DNA of 37,500 nt from NCBI GenBank assembly GCA_036169595.1, contig CM069770.1, positions 1,075,001 through 1,112,500 of the forward strand. Direction: 5' to 3'. Every line of letters starts with the position of its first letter. Position 1 is the first letter of the stretch. Below the pieces are notes generated by a model. That model made no database searches. It worked only from the letters and a program-made list of their open reading frames with translations, and had not been told where the DNA came from. The stretch is from Dictyostelium firmibasis. Lineage: Eukaryota; Evosea; Eumycetozoa; Dictyosteliales; Dictyosteliaceae. The position numbers were made by a program, and so were the translations under genes. Of this stretch, positions 26,738 to 35,625 are shown piece by piece.

Positions 26738-27180
26738 AAACAATACCGTCAAATTAAGTGATTTTGGTACCGCTCGTTTAACCATGAAACTATTGGCATT
26801 CATTTTAATATTTTTCAACTAAAAAATTTGACGATTTTATATCTCTATGAATTATTCGACCTCTTTCATTTGTATGAATATCTTAAACACAATGAACTAC
26901 ACCAAATGCATAATAGAAGAAATCATCAATTGATTTAATCTTTCCTTAGGTGATGATATATGTTAGTGTTCCAATTGAAAAAAATTCGAGGAAAATGCAA
27001 CAATAATCTAAACTTGGGTCAAGGTAGTAACCATGGTATTTACCAACAGAGGTTGGAGATTGGGATGCAATCAAAGATTCTACTTCTTTTACTACTTCTT
27101 GCATATTTTTAGGACCTAATATATCAATCTTTTTAACTTCACAACGTTTTAATATACCTCCAAATGAATATTGATAATAA
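26738..27180 (-). pseudogene. Protein kinase pseudogene fragment with inverted activation-loop segment
   Basis: Read on the minus strand from about 27172 down to 26822, one frame gives YSFGGILKRCEVKKIDILG (glycine-loop remnant and the beta-3 Lys), MQEVVKEVESLIASQSPTSV, CCIFLEFFSIGTLTYII and finally IIHRDIKSSNFL (catalytic loop). The frame has two internal stops, after YIIT and after GVVHCV. The next expected motif, VKLSDFGTARL, is present but on the + strand at 26748-26780. Small inverted repeats CGTCAAATT (26747-26755) and AATTTGACG (26825-26833) flank that piece. No start codon or C-lobe is recognisable, so this is a dead fragment. The style recalls Dictyostelium-specific Ser/Thr kinases; I do not name a family. 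Confidence 0.75.
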
Positions 27181-27249
27181 AATAATAGTGTAGTGTGTTT
27201 AATTCACTAAAAATATTTATTTTATTTATTTTATAATTTTATTTTTTTA

Positions 27250-27640
27250 TTAAAGGAGTGTTCATTCACACACAGAGTGGTTGTTATGTAGTGTGTGTTG
27301 ATAGCTTCAATGTTGATAAAAAAATTATAAAAATTAATTGGGAAGTGTGTTTTATCACTAAAAATAGCAAAAAAAATATTTTTAATTTTTTTAATTTTTT
27401 TAATAATTATTTTTTATATCATTTAAAGACATGTTAATTCAACTCTTTTTTAAAATTTAATTATTAATTAAAACATTTTTATAATAAAATAGAAAAGAAC
27501 AAATTAAAAAAAATTTTCATTTCCAATTTAACAAAGAATAAAAAACTATATTTAATAATTTTTTTTTAATTTTTGCTTTTAATAATTGATGTTTATTGTA
27601 GAGTTGACTCATACAGTATGTATTAAAATATAGTAAATGT
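27250..27640 (+). repeat. Duplicated leader/promoter block, copy 1
   Basis: About 390 bases that match 28208-28625 in order: AAAGGAGTGTTCATTCACAC, a GTTGATAGCTTCAATRTT-like segment, AGTGTGTTTTATCACTAAAA, a long A/T stretch, then TTGACTCATACAGTATGTATT. The match is imperfect but colinear. The block ends with a miniature exon-like element between an acceptor-like TGTAG and a donor-like GTATGT. Confidence 0.7.
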
Positions 27641-27907
27641 CAATAGAGATTAATGACTAAAAAAATAAATAAATTAAAAAAAGTAAAAATTACCTGGATC
27701 GCCATGAGGAATTAATCACAAGTTCGATGAAGATATTGCCTCAGAAATTTCAAATAGTGGTGCACAATCTACTCAAAACCCTTCAGACTGGTCACAATGG
27801 GGAAAATGGTGTATGTTCCTCAACCACCATCCAACCTCTTTCGAATAAACCTCCCTACAAATGGTTCTAAAATTAAAATTTCGTCAAGGTTTTATGCTCG
27901 CATTTTT

Positions 27908-27944
<37 letters not shown>

Positions 27945-28207
27945 AAAATAATGTATTACTGGTCAAACCAATCTATTATATAATTTAATTTTTGGTTGGA
28001 ATTTGAAATCCATCTGATTATAAATATATATATATATTTTATAATTATAAAAATTTAAAAAAAAATTTTCAAAAAATTTAAATTAACCACGCTGTGTGAT
28101 GTTTTTTTTTGTTTATTGTGATGTTGTTTATTGTAATTGTTTCTTTTAGTGCGATGATGTCTATTATAATTATTGTTTTTTTTAATAATATTTATTATTT
28201 TTTTGAA
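27641..28207. other. Spacer with an unidentified coding-like fragment
   Basis: The interval 27708-27847 on the + strand reads openly for over 40 codons (for example NHKFDEDIASEISNSGAQST and DWSQWGKWCMFLNHHPTSF) with higher G+C than its surroundings. I do not recognise it; it may be a remnant of a mobile element or a host gene. After it come a 40-base A run and A/T-rich DNA with a TATATATA stretch near 28024. Confidence 0.35.
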
Positions 28208-28625
28208 TAAAGGAGTATTAATTAACACAGAATGGGTGTAATGAATTGTTTGTTGTGATAGCTTTAATATTCAAAAAAAATTTATATAAAAATTAATAGG
28301 GTAGTGTTAAATCACTTAAAATAGCAAAAAAAAAAAATATTGTTTTTTTTTAATTTTTTTTTTTTTTAATAATTACTTTTTAAATCATTTTTAATCTCTC
28401 TTATTTTAAATTTTAATATTAAAATTTTTTTAAAAATTACCCAAATTATTAAATATTTCAATTTATAAAAAAAAATTTATTATAAAAGAACAGATAAAAT
28501 AAATATTTTTTTTCAATTTAAAACAATGAATTAAAAATTTATTTTAAATAATTTTTTTGTTATTGCTTTCTAATTTTAACGTTTTTTGTTAGGTTGATCC
28601 GTACAGTATGTATTATAAAAAATTA
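28208..28625 (+). repeat. Duplicated leader/promoter block, copy 2
   Basis: The second copy of the 27250-27640 block, starting AAAGGAGTATTAATTAACAC and ending GTTGATCCGTACAGTATGTATT. Here the miniature exon (28593-28605, flanked by TTAG and GTATGT) joins in frame to the broken tgr-like gene that begins at 28679, giving VDPYNTNIFSNETY. That suggests the block is the authentic 5' region of this gene family. Confidence 0.7.
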
Positions 28626-29528
28626 AAAAATTATAATAATTAATTATTAATTTTAAATATTATTTAAAAAAAAAAAAGATACAAATATATTTTCAAATGA
28701 AACATATTTATCATATATCTTTTCATCAGGAAATGATTTTTTTAAATCAATAATTTTTAATCATTATGATGGATCATCATTCCAATTGAAATTTACATGT
28801 ATTCAATCAATTAATACCACGTGTTCATCTCAAATAAATGAAAATGATAAAAAACTAATGTATGGTGACCTAATCTCTTTTTAAACATCTGATAAAACTT
28901 ATGGATTGGACTATGGAATGTACCCAACTCCAATTGTTTCAACACCATTTAAACCATCAACAAAAGGTGGAAATTCAACTTTTAAAGGTTCTTATTTGGT
29001 TTTTTGCGAAAAACTAGTTTGGAAATTAATTATCCTATTAAACTAGGACTCAACATTTTAGATATAAGAACATCCTCATTCGATGCAACAAATGTAACTG
29101 TAGAAACTCCTGCTGATTGTGGTTATCAAGTTATTAAATGGGTGAATGGTAATAAATATAATTTTAGTTATGCCAGCCCAACTGTATCAAAAATTAAAAT
29201 TACCTCAACAAATATTATAGTGAAAGGCTCAGATTTTTGTGATAGTAGCTTTCAACCAAACATTACTATCGATGGAACTGCCATCCAAAATTCAATTGAT
29301 AATAATTGAATCATGATCTTTTTTAATAATTGAATTTTTCTTCATATATCAAAATAAGAATTGTAACTGACCAGAACCTTTAATAATTAATTAGGTACCA
29401 ATTAATAAAGGGGGACTAGTTATTTTAGATGGATTAAGATTATCTTCAAGTCAAACTAATATCGTTGTTATTAAAATTGGTAATTTAACATGCTTAAATG
29501 CAATATCAACATCATATAATTCAATATC
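28593..29528 (+). pseudogene. Broken tgr-like (TIG/IPT domain) surface protein gene
   Basis: After the mini-exon and a short A/T intron (28606-28678), a frame from 28679 reads NTNIFSNETYLSYIFSSGND, then FNHYDGSSFQLKFTCIQSI and YGMYPTPIVSTPFKPSTKGG. It is broken by a stop after GDLISF and by a frame change near 29000. The next segment, 29004-29309, reads INYPIKLGLNILDIRTSSFD, ATNVTVETPADCGYQ, FSYASPTVSKIKI and IIVKGSDFC. These are the alternating PTI..I and G.NFC motifs of Dictyostelium TIG-repeat (tiger, tgr) cell-surface proteins. A further piece at about 29400-29528 (GGLVILDGLRLSSSQTNIVV and KIGNLTCLNA) is again TIG-like. There is no signal peptide, membrane anchor or complete domain set. 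Intact relatives mediate allorecognition and adhesion; this copy should not. Confidence 0.75.
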
Positions 29529-29650
29529 ATGTAAATCCTAATGCTCAGACTTTACATTTTTTTTTTTAAATTCTCAGACTTTTCAATTTTTTTTTTATTT
29601 TTTTTCAGACTTTACAAATATCTGTAAATTTTTTTTCAATAATTCATCAA
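29529..29650. repeat. Small TCAGACTTT repeat cluster
   Basis: CTCAGACTTT/TCAGACTTT recurs three times (near 29546, 29573 and 29606) between T runs, immediately upstream of the tRNA gene. Confidence 0.6.
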
Positions 29651-29721
29651 GCGTATGTGGTCTAGTGGTATGATGCATCCCTGCCACGGATGCGAACTGG
29701 GTTCGATTCCCAGCATACGCA
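29651..29721 (+). tRNA. tRNA-Gly (anticodon GCC)
   Basis: A full cloverleaf can be drawn. The acceptor stem GCGTATG pairs with CATACGC, followed by discriminator A. The D arm has AGTGGT, and the anticodon stem CATCC/GGATG encloses CTGCCAC with anticodon GCC at 29683-29685. The T arm CTGGG/CCCAG encloses TTCGATT. There is no intron and no encoded CCA. The internal A and B boxes are intact. A T-rich terminator for RNA polymerase III follows within about 12 bases (ATTTT). TRE retroelements target such genes, and one follows downstream. Confidence 0.97.
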
Positions 29722-29739
29722 GAAAAAATTTTAAGAAGA

Positions 29740-31121
29740 GTTTAAAGTGGTCATGGGTTCGACTCTTGACGAGTTAAAATCCTTTTGGTGCGAAAAAACC
29801 TTTCTGGGGGCTCAGCCTCTGTGGCTTTCATTAGAGTCACGAATTAATGTGGTCAAGACCTTGGGATCGAGTCTTGGTATGAGCGCAAAAAGATCAAAAT
29901 ATCCAATGGAACAAGGCGGATGGAACATATGGGACATCGAACAAAGACAAAAAGCCCAAAGACTATGGATAATCAATCAATTTATTCATGCACAAGAAAG
30001 CAATTCAATATCCTCAGCAACTCATAAAAGTTGGAACTTTCAATTAACGACAAATAAAATTACATCACAATTTCTAAAAAACAACCTAGAAGATTGGAAC
30101 AGGAGCAGATCTAAAAGAGGAATTTTCCGATTCGCTGTTTCAATCAAAAATCAAATAGGTCAACCTTTATCACTATCCGAATGGTACAAAGAGATCGACA
30201 CCAAAGAAGAAAAGATTCCAAAAACCTTTCTTCAAGACAACCTTTATATGAGAGGATATAACTACAATCTTCTTTTCACAAACATACTAAACATCAAGGA
30301 TCCCAAAACTAAAAATACAATGTTTAGATTTCATTCGAGATGCCTCCCACTTAATTACCTTCACGAAAAACCATGCCCAATGTGCAATACCAATATGTCT
30401 ATTGATCCATACGGACATTTATTCTTTGATTGCCCAAAAACAAAAAACTTCATTAATGTCAATAAACTAAAAAACTTCATCTTTGTAACAACAGGTAGAC
30501 TCTTAAATTGGACGGTAAACAGAGTTAATGAAAATGGAAAAACTCTTATCAGAATATTTCCAAAACTCCCAAACAATGTTCCGACCGATAGCGAAGTGAA
30601 CCCTGACTACGGAATAGACAGATTCCACAAACAATACTTCACCTGGTGCTACAAAGCCGTTAATTATGATTTATACAGACCCTTTGCATACAACAATGTA
30701 ATAGCATTAGTCATGCATTACATATGGATATGGATTTGTAATCAAATTTATGGTGACAAAGCGCTTCAAGATACCAATTTGGATTTTGAATTGTTATCAA
30801 ACAAATGGCACAAACTAGCATCACTAGAATATATTAAACTATTAAAAGACTACAAGCTATCAGCAGCCAAAGATCCAGAAATCTTTTGCGATAAAAACTC
30901 ATATTACAGTAAAATGAAAAAAATCAAAAAAAGAATAGCAATCAAATACTGTATCCTTAGAAAATCACTTCCTAATAATGTGATGGTAGACTTTTTCATA
31001 TAAAATAAAATTTCATAGAGAAAATAACAATCACTTAAAAATCATATAAAAAAAAAAATAAAAACCAAATAAATAAATAAACTTTATTATTGTTGAGACT
31101 AAGGTCTTACAATAATCATTA

Positions 31122-31161
<40 letters not shown>
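29740..31161 (+). mobile_element. 5'-truncated TRE-type non-LTR retrotransposon (LINE)
   Basis: Begins about 25 bases after the tRNA-Gly gene, in the same orientation, and ends in a run of about 33 A (31128-31160). TRE3-family LINEs of Dictyostelium insert downstream of tRNA genes, TRE5 upstream, so TRE3 is the better guess. Most of the coding part of the element is missing at the 5' side; what remains is the C-terminal end of ORF2. The first about 140 bases (29747-29885) do not look like ORF2. They share motifs such as GGRTCGAGTCTTGGT with the downstream repeat units, so they may be non-coding element sequence. A possible imprecise target duplication is AGAGT..TGGTCAT on both sides. Confidence 0.8.
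29747..31003 (+). CDS. C-terminal part of TRE ORF2 (reverse transcriptase polyprotein)
   Basis: An uninterrupted frame of about 418 codons from a GTG (first ATG at 29753). From about 29883 it reads KRSKYPMEQGGWNIWDIEQR, the conserved segment found C-terminal to the reverse transcriptase domain in L1-type ORF2 proteins. CPMCNTNMSIDPYGHLFFDC (about 30376-30432) is the CX2C..H..C zinc-knuckle typical of the same proteins. The endonuclease and RT catalytic domains are absent, so the piece is not active by itself. G+C and codon use are clearly higher than in the surrounding DNA, as expected for a young LINE. It has no stops, which points to a recent insertion. Confidence 0.8.
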   Translation: MVMGSTLDELKSFWCEKTFLGAQPLWLSLESRINVVKTLGSSLGMSAKRSKYPMEQGGWNIWDIEQRQKAQRLWIINQFIHAQESNSISSATHKSWNFQLTTNKITSQFLKNNLEDWNRSRSKRGIFRFAVSIKNQIGQPLSLSEWYKEIDTKEEKIPKTFLQDNLYMRGYNYNLLFTNILNIKDPKTKNTMFRFHSRCLPLNYLHEKPCPMCNTNMSIDPYGHLFFDCPKTKNFINVNKLKNFIFVTTGRLLNWTVNRVNENGKTLIRIFPKLPNNVPTDSEVNPDYGIDRFHKQYFTWCYKAVNYDLYRPFAYNNVIALVMHYIWIWICNQIYGDKALQDTNLDFELLSNKWHKLASLEYIKLLKDYKLSAAKDPEIFCDKNSYYSKMKKIKKRIAIKYCILRKSLPNNVMVDFFI

Positions 31162-31163
<2 letters not shown>

Positions 31164-31545
31164 TCTTGGTCATACCACGAAGTAACGTGGTCATAATTAA
31201 ACCCTCATTATTGGAGGCTATACGTAGTGGTTCTGCGCTGATTCACACAGTCTCCGTGGCCTTGGTTCGAGCCTTAGGTCATACCACGAGGTAACGTGGT
31301 CATAAATAACACACCTCATAATCAACCGGAAAAATGCTCGACTTCCAAAAAAAAAAAACAACAACAAAAAAAAAACATGGTGATTAGAAATTCTAATCCC
31401 AATAATATTCAAAAAAAAAAAAAAAAAATTAATGTGGTCATAAAATATCACACCTTTAAATTCTCAACAGGAAAAAGCTCGATTTTCAAACAACAAAAAT
31501 TCTAATCCCAATAAAATTAAAAAAAAAATTAGAAATGCAAAAAAA
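31161..31545. repeat. Serial TRE-like 3' repeat units with tRNA-like segment
   Basis: Three related units follow the LINE. GGTCATACCACGARGTAACGTGGTCATA occurs near 31168 and again near 31277 (one mismatch). The part from GTGGTCATAAAT through CACACCT..AACMGGAAAAA.GCTCGA to ATTCTAATCCCAATAA occurs at about 31295-31410 and again at about 31434-31515. Between the first two copies lies a segment with tRNA-like A-box (AGTGGTTCTG, about 31226) and B-box (GGTTCGAGCC, about 31264). Each unit ends in A runs, as for stacked 3' ends of successive insertions. No protein is encoded. Confidence 0.65.
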
Positions 31546-31585
31546 TATTTTGAAATGTTTAAAAGAATTTATTCAATTAAATGAT

Positions 31586-32345
31586 TTAATTTCCGAAATA
31601 TCTTGATGGACGTGGACAGTCACGGCTCCAACCTTTTTGACATAATGGAGTAACACCCCAACCGGTTTCAGCTTGATTGCAGACGCTTGGGAAGAAGGTA
31701 TCAGTAATATTATCCATAACACCACCAATAACAACAATATTATGATTAATACCGTAACCTAATTTGAAGATTTCATTTGAGTCCATTGGTAATTGGTTGA
31801 AACAACGTTCGCAATACATGTTTGAAACGTATGAGGCAAAGATAACTTTTTGGAATTTAGTCCACATAATAGCAGCAGAGCACCTTTAGAAAAAAAAAAA
31901 AAAAAAAGAGATATTAGAAATTGTTTTAAACTAAAATTAATATTAAAAAATATAATTATATTTACATTGGACATGGTTCACCAGTTGTGTACATGTAATG
32001 GTCTTCCCAGGTAGCACTTTTATATAAATCAGTGCAATTCATGATGGCTTTAACTTCACCATGATACATTCTTGAACCACCAATGTTGACACCAGTACAC
32101 ATTAAAGTACCGTTTTTGTGGACAATAGCAGCAGCGAATTTAGAGTTGTGTTTGACGGCAACATCAATAGCAATTTTCATGTATTTTTCATGGAAAGCTA
32201 ATTCAGTGGCAGATAAATCTTTAGCATGGGTAATATCTGATGGAGCTACATCAAAGTATGGTGATGATGGGCATTTATCGTTTTTGTGTGCTGAAGCAGC
32301 AATGATTGAAAGGATGACTAATAATAAAGTGAAGATTAATCTCAT
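31586..32345 (-). CDS. Secreted CMP/dCMP deaminase-like zinc protein
   Basis: Two exons on the minus strand, 31966..32345 and 31586..31883 (GTAAAT..AAG), 225 aa. The N-terminus MRLIFTLLLVILSIIAASA is a clear cleavable signal peptide, so the protein enters the secretory route. Zinc ligands and the proton-shuttle Glu are seen as MYHGEVKAI (His95, Glu97) and EPCPMCSAAI (Cys125, Cys128); the second motif is completed by the splice, which confirms the model. The downstream VIFASYVSNMYCERCF and further cysteines (SVCNQ, PLCQKG, DCPRPSR) suggest disulfides, fitting an extracellular or lysosomal place. The family deaminates cytosine-, guanine- or adenine-type bases; the substrate here is unknown. HGE in place of the common HAE is a known but minority variant. 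Confidence 0.93.
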
Positions 32346-32614
32346 TTTGAGAATTATATATTCTTATAATTACAAATACAATTTAGAAAATGGTAATAAT
32401 ACAAAAAAAGTGTAATGATAAAAATGTAATGTTAATTTAATGGTAAATAAAAAAAAACAAAAATCATTTTATAGTTTTCTTTTTTTTTTTTTTTTTTTTA
32501 GGTTTGGTAATAAGAAAAAAAATAAATAAAAAAAAAATAATTAAGATATTATGATCAAAAATTTACTTTTTTTTTTTTTGAAAAAAAAAAAGAAAAAAGC
32601 AAACAAATTCTGAT

Positions 32615-32658
32615 TGGATAGCTCTCGTTTGTCGACCAACGAGTAAATTCCCCATCCA
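32615..32658. promoter_or_regulatory. 20-bp near-palindrome inside an outer inverted repeat
   Basis: CTCGTTTGTCGACCAACGAG (32624-32643) is symmetrical except for one T/C pair and has GTCGAC at its centre. TGGAT (32615-32619) and ATCCA (32654-32658) form an outer pair of arms. It stands out from A/T-rich surroundings and lies about 280 bases upstream of the deaminase ATG. It could be a dimeric protein-binding site or a folded RNA; the sequence alone does not decide. Confidence 0.45.
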
Positions 32659-33320
32659 TCTGATTTTTGCTGAAAAAGAAAGAAAAAAAAAAATTTTAAT
32701 TAAAATAAAATAAAATTTTTAAAAAAACCATCTAGTAGACACAAATCTGTTAAATTTTTTTTTTTTTAGATTTAAACGAGATATTTAATTTCTATGAGAA
32801 ATATTTCAAATAATCATTTCATACCAAATCACCTGATTTGTGGTTTCTTAAAAGAAAAAAAAAATATCGCTTTATAAAAAAAAAAAAACCTCATTGGCTA
32901 AAAAAACGAACAAAAAAAAAAAAAAGAAAAAAAAAAAAAAAAAAAAAATATTTTTTATTTGCAAACAAAGAAATAATGGAAAAAAAGAAAAAAAAAAAAA
33001 AAAAAAACATTGATTTCTAGAAAAAAAATTTACCCAATCAAAATTAATTATTATTTTTTTTTCGTTTTCATTATTATAATAATTTTCTCTGTTCCTTATC
33101 AATTTAAAAAAAAAAAAACTCGTTGATTAGAAATAAAATGACGAATAATTCAGAAAAAAAAAATAAAATAAAAATTAAAAAAAAAAAAAAAAAAAAAAAA
33201 TATCTCAAGTCTGTTAAAAAAACAAATGATTTGGAATTATTGGGGTTTGATTTTCATTGTATTTTTTTTTTTTTTTTTTTTTAATTTTTTAAAAAACAGT
33301 TTAGTTGATTTAAAAATTAC

Positions 33321-33340
33321 TTGTGTGTTTTGTGTGGGTG
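33321..33340. promoter_or_regulatory. GT-rich box resembling GBF sites
   Basis: TTGTGTGTTTTGTGTGGGTG is a GT-rich element of the sort recognised by the Dictyostelium G-box factor GBF in developmentally regulated promoters. It lies nearly 1 kb upstream of the deaminase start. The role is inferred from composition only. Confidence 0.25.
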
Positions 33341-33554
33341 ATTAAGTGTTTTTTTAAAATTCTTAAATCCGGATTTAAAATTAAATTATTTTCTTTTTTT
33401 TTTTTTTTTTTATTTTTTTTTAATTTTTTTTTTTTTTTCCTAATTTTACAATAGAAAAAAAAAAAAAAAAGAAAAATAAATAAAAAAAAAGATTTATTAA
33501 TTATTTTTACTATAATCTTTTTTTAATTTATTTTGATTATTATTATTATTTTTT

Positions 33555-34109
33555 TTAATTTTTTTCTTCAACAATTATTTTAATGATTGGATGTTGCCAA
33601 ACACCAGGAGAGGTACCGAAAGGTCCATTCCATTTACTATCTAAAATTGTTAATGGAACACCAGGTATTCTATAAAGATTTTTAACTGTTGATGGAATTG
33701 TGTTATTTAAAAATGGATGCTTTACACTACCAATGAATAATTTTGAGACTCCACTACCAATAACACCTTTTTCAATTTGTTGATTAAATCCATTCAATAA
33801 GTATAGATAATTTACAGATTGTGGAATGGAACCAACAACTAATGGTTTATCCAATGACGAAATATATAATGAGGTAATTGTATTTGGAAGAGATCCATTT
33901 GTTAATTGTAATGGGAAACCATCCAATAATAAAATTGTTGTAATATTCTTAGTACCTTCTAAAACTTTTAAATCTTTAACATCTGGCCCCAATGCAAGAC
34001 ATGTAATATCATCTGTAACTTTGCAATTATTTTCATAAATACTAAAAACTTCATTACCCACTTTTTTTTTATTATAAAAAAATATTAATAATATAATAAT
34101 AATAAAATT

Positions 34110-34175
<66 letters not shown>

Positions 34176-34942
34176 ACTTACAATACAATTTTTTTAAAGT
34201 TTTAAAATTAATTGATTTTGATGTTATTGTATAGTAATAAAATTTAATTGATTCTTTAATTGTTTCAGTTAAACTTCCATTGAAAACTATTGAAGTATTT
34301 TTATAATTATCCAATTGATTCTTTTTTGATATATTTTCCTCAATTAATGATTTTGATAATTGATTATGTTTAATAATTTCAATGTGTTGATTTGTAGTTG
34401 TATCACATGAAACTTGATAATGATCGATTATATCTTTATGTCTATCAACTATTAAATTAACGTTTTTAGAGTTTTGAATTATTTTTGATTTGATTTTTGA
34501 ATTTAAATCTTTATTCTCTTGGAAATGGTTAGCTAATTTTGAAATGGCTTCTAATTCAATTTGGTCAATGATTGAATGTAATTGTTTAAATTCATCTCTA
34601 AGTTTTTCAATGTTTTCATTGTATTTCAATTCAATAGATTTGAAAACTTTTTCTGATTCTTCCTCCAATTCTTTATCGGTTTTTAAACAATCCTTTAGGT
34701 TTGGATATTGTTGACTCTTAAATTGATTGAATAAGATGGTGCTATTTTCAAGATTAATCAAATCAACTTTATGACCTCTATGAAATTCATCCATAGCTAA
34801 GCAAATAACACATGCTACTGATCTATCACATGTTGCACATAAATAAATTATATCTTGTGTTGGGTGATGAATACATTTATTATCATAAATTATTTTAGTT
34901 TTTTGATGATCATCAACATGGTGTTGTTGATGTTGGTGTTGA

Positions 34943-34991
<49 letters not shown>

Positions 34992-35091
34992 CGTGATAAT
35001 TTTTATCATTACCGTCAACATGGTGATGTTGATGGTGTTGACAAATATTTTTATCATTTTCTTCAATTTTTATTAAAGAAATTTCCTCCAT
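33555..35091 (-). CDS. B-box zinc finger, coiled-coil, FNIP-repeat protein (paralogue 2)
   Basis: Two exons on the minus strand, 34182..35091 and 33555..34060 (GTAAGT..AAG, after the first base of a codon), 471 aa. The N-terminus has His/Asn and a Gln tract. A B-box at about residues 75-110 contains CIHHPTQDIIYLCATC, ACVIC and a closing FHRGHK. A charged region with coiled-coil character (about 130-250) includes DKELEEESEKVFKSIELKY. The second exon begins LGNEVFSIYENN and carries FNIP units: DGFPLQLTNGSLPNTITSLY, GSIPQSVNYLYLLNGFNQQ and NTIPSTVKNLYRIPGVPL. The layout, intron position, intron phase and the IYEN motif just after the intron match the gene at 9171-10547, so the two are duplicates. 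A binding or scaffold role is likely; no enzyme domain is seen. The intron contains an AAT array. Confidence 0.9.
34108..34172. repeat. (AAT)n array in the intron of the second B-box/FNIP gene
   Basis: About 21 AAT units on the + strand, inside the intron (34061-34181), so (AUU)n in the transcript. Confidence 0.9.
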
Positions 35092-35625
35092 ATTAATATA
35101 CTTAATTTGTTTATGTTATGTAAATAAATGAAAAAAAAATTAATCCGCCATTCTAAAAATTTAAAACAAAAAATTTGAAAAAAAAAAAAAAAAACAAGAT
35201 ATTTTAAAGTGACGAATTTAATATCTTGCTTTTTTTTTTTTTTTTTTTTTGATAGCTTGTGTTTTTAAAAAAAAAATTAAAATAAAAAAAAATAAAATAA
35301 AATAAAAAAAAAGAAAATGGATGTATTAAAATTAATTTGATATCAATTAAAATTTTTGAATATTTAAAATAAAAACAAAATCACATATTTTACAAATATA
35401 AATTTTTTAAAAAAAAAAAAAAAAATTAATAAATTAAAAAATTAAAAAAAAAAATTATAAAAAATAAAAAAAAAAACGAAATAATTTTCAACGTTTTTGG
35501 GGAATATTTTTTTTTTATTTATTTATTCTTTTTTAAAAGGTGATATAGATACCATTAATAAATATTATAGCATAATATAATTTAGTGATAATAATCACCA
35601 TAATATCAGAAGCAATCATAGTAAA
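35092..35625. other. Divergent intergenic region
   Basis: Contains the promoters of the B-box/FNIP gene (minus) and the PPR-like gene (plus). A loose inverted pair, CAAGATATTTTAAA (near 35195) and TTTAATATCTTGC (near 35218), sits about 110 bases from the B-box gene start. The rest is A/T runs. No gene is seen. Confidence 0.5.

Larger units (their letters stand above)
32346..33554. other. Long intergenic region with a near-palindrome and a GT-rich box
   Basis: About 1.2 kb of A/T runs upstream of the deaminase gene and downstream of the second B-box/FNIP gene. Mixed islands are at 32608-32680 (near-palindrome, separate entry), 32730-32850 and 33230-33345 (GT-rich box, separate entry). Lys-rich or Phe-rich frames here come from homopolymers. 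No gene is supported. Confidence 0.6.

Noticed and set aside
31218-31505. Short ORFs in the repeat units after the LINE
   Set aside because: They contain A or T homopolymers and shift between repeat copies; no conserved peptide is shared.
32838-33102. Lys-rich and Phe-rich ORFs upstream of the deaminase gene
   Set aside because: Homopolymer-driven frames without any mixed coding sequence.
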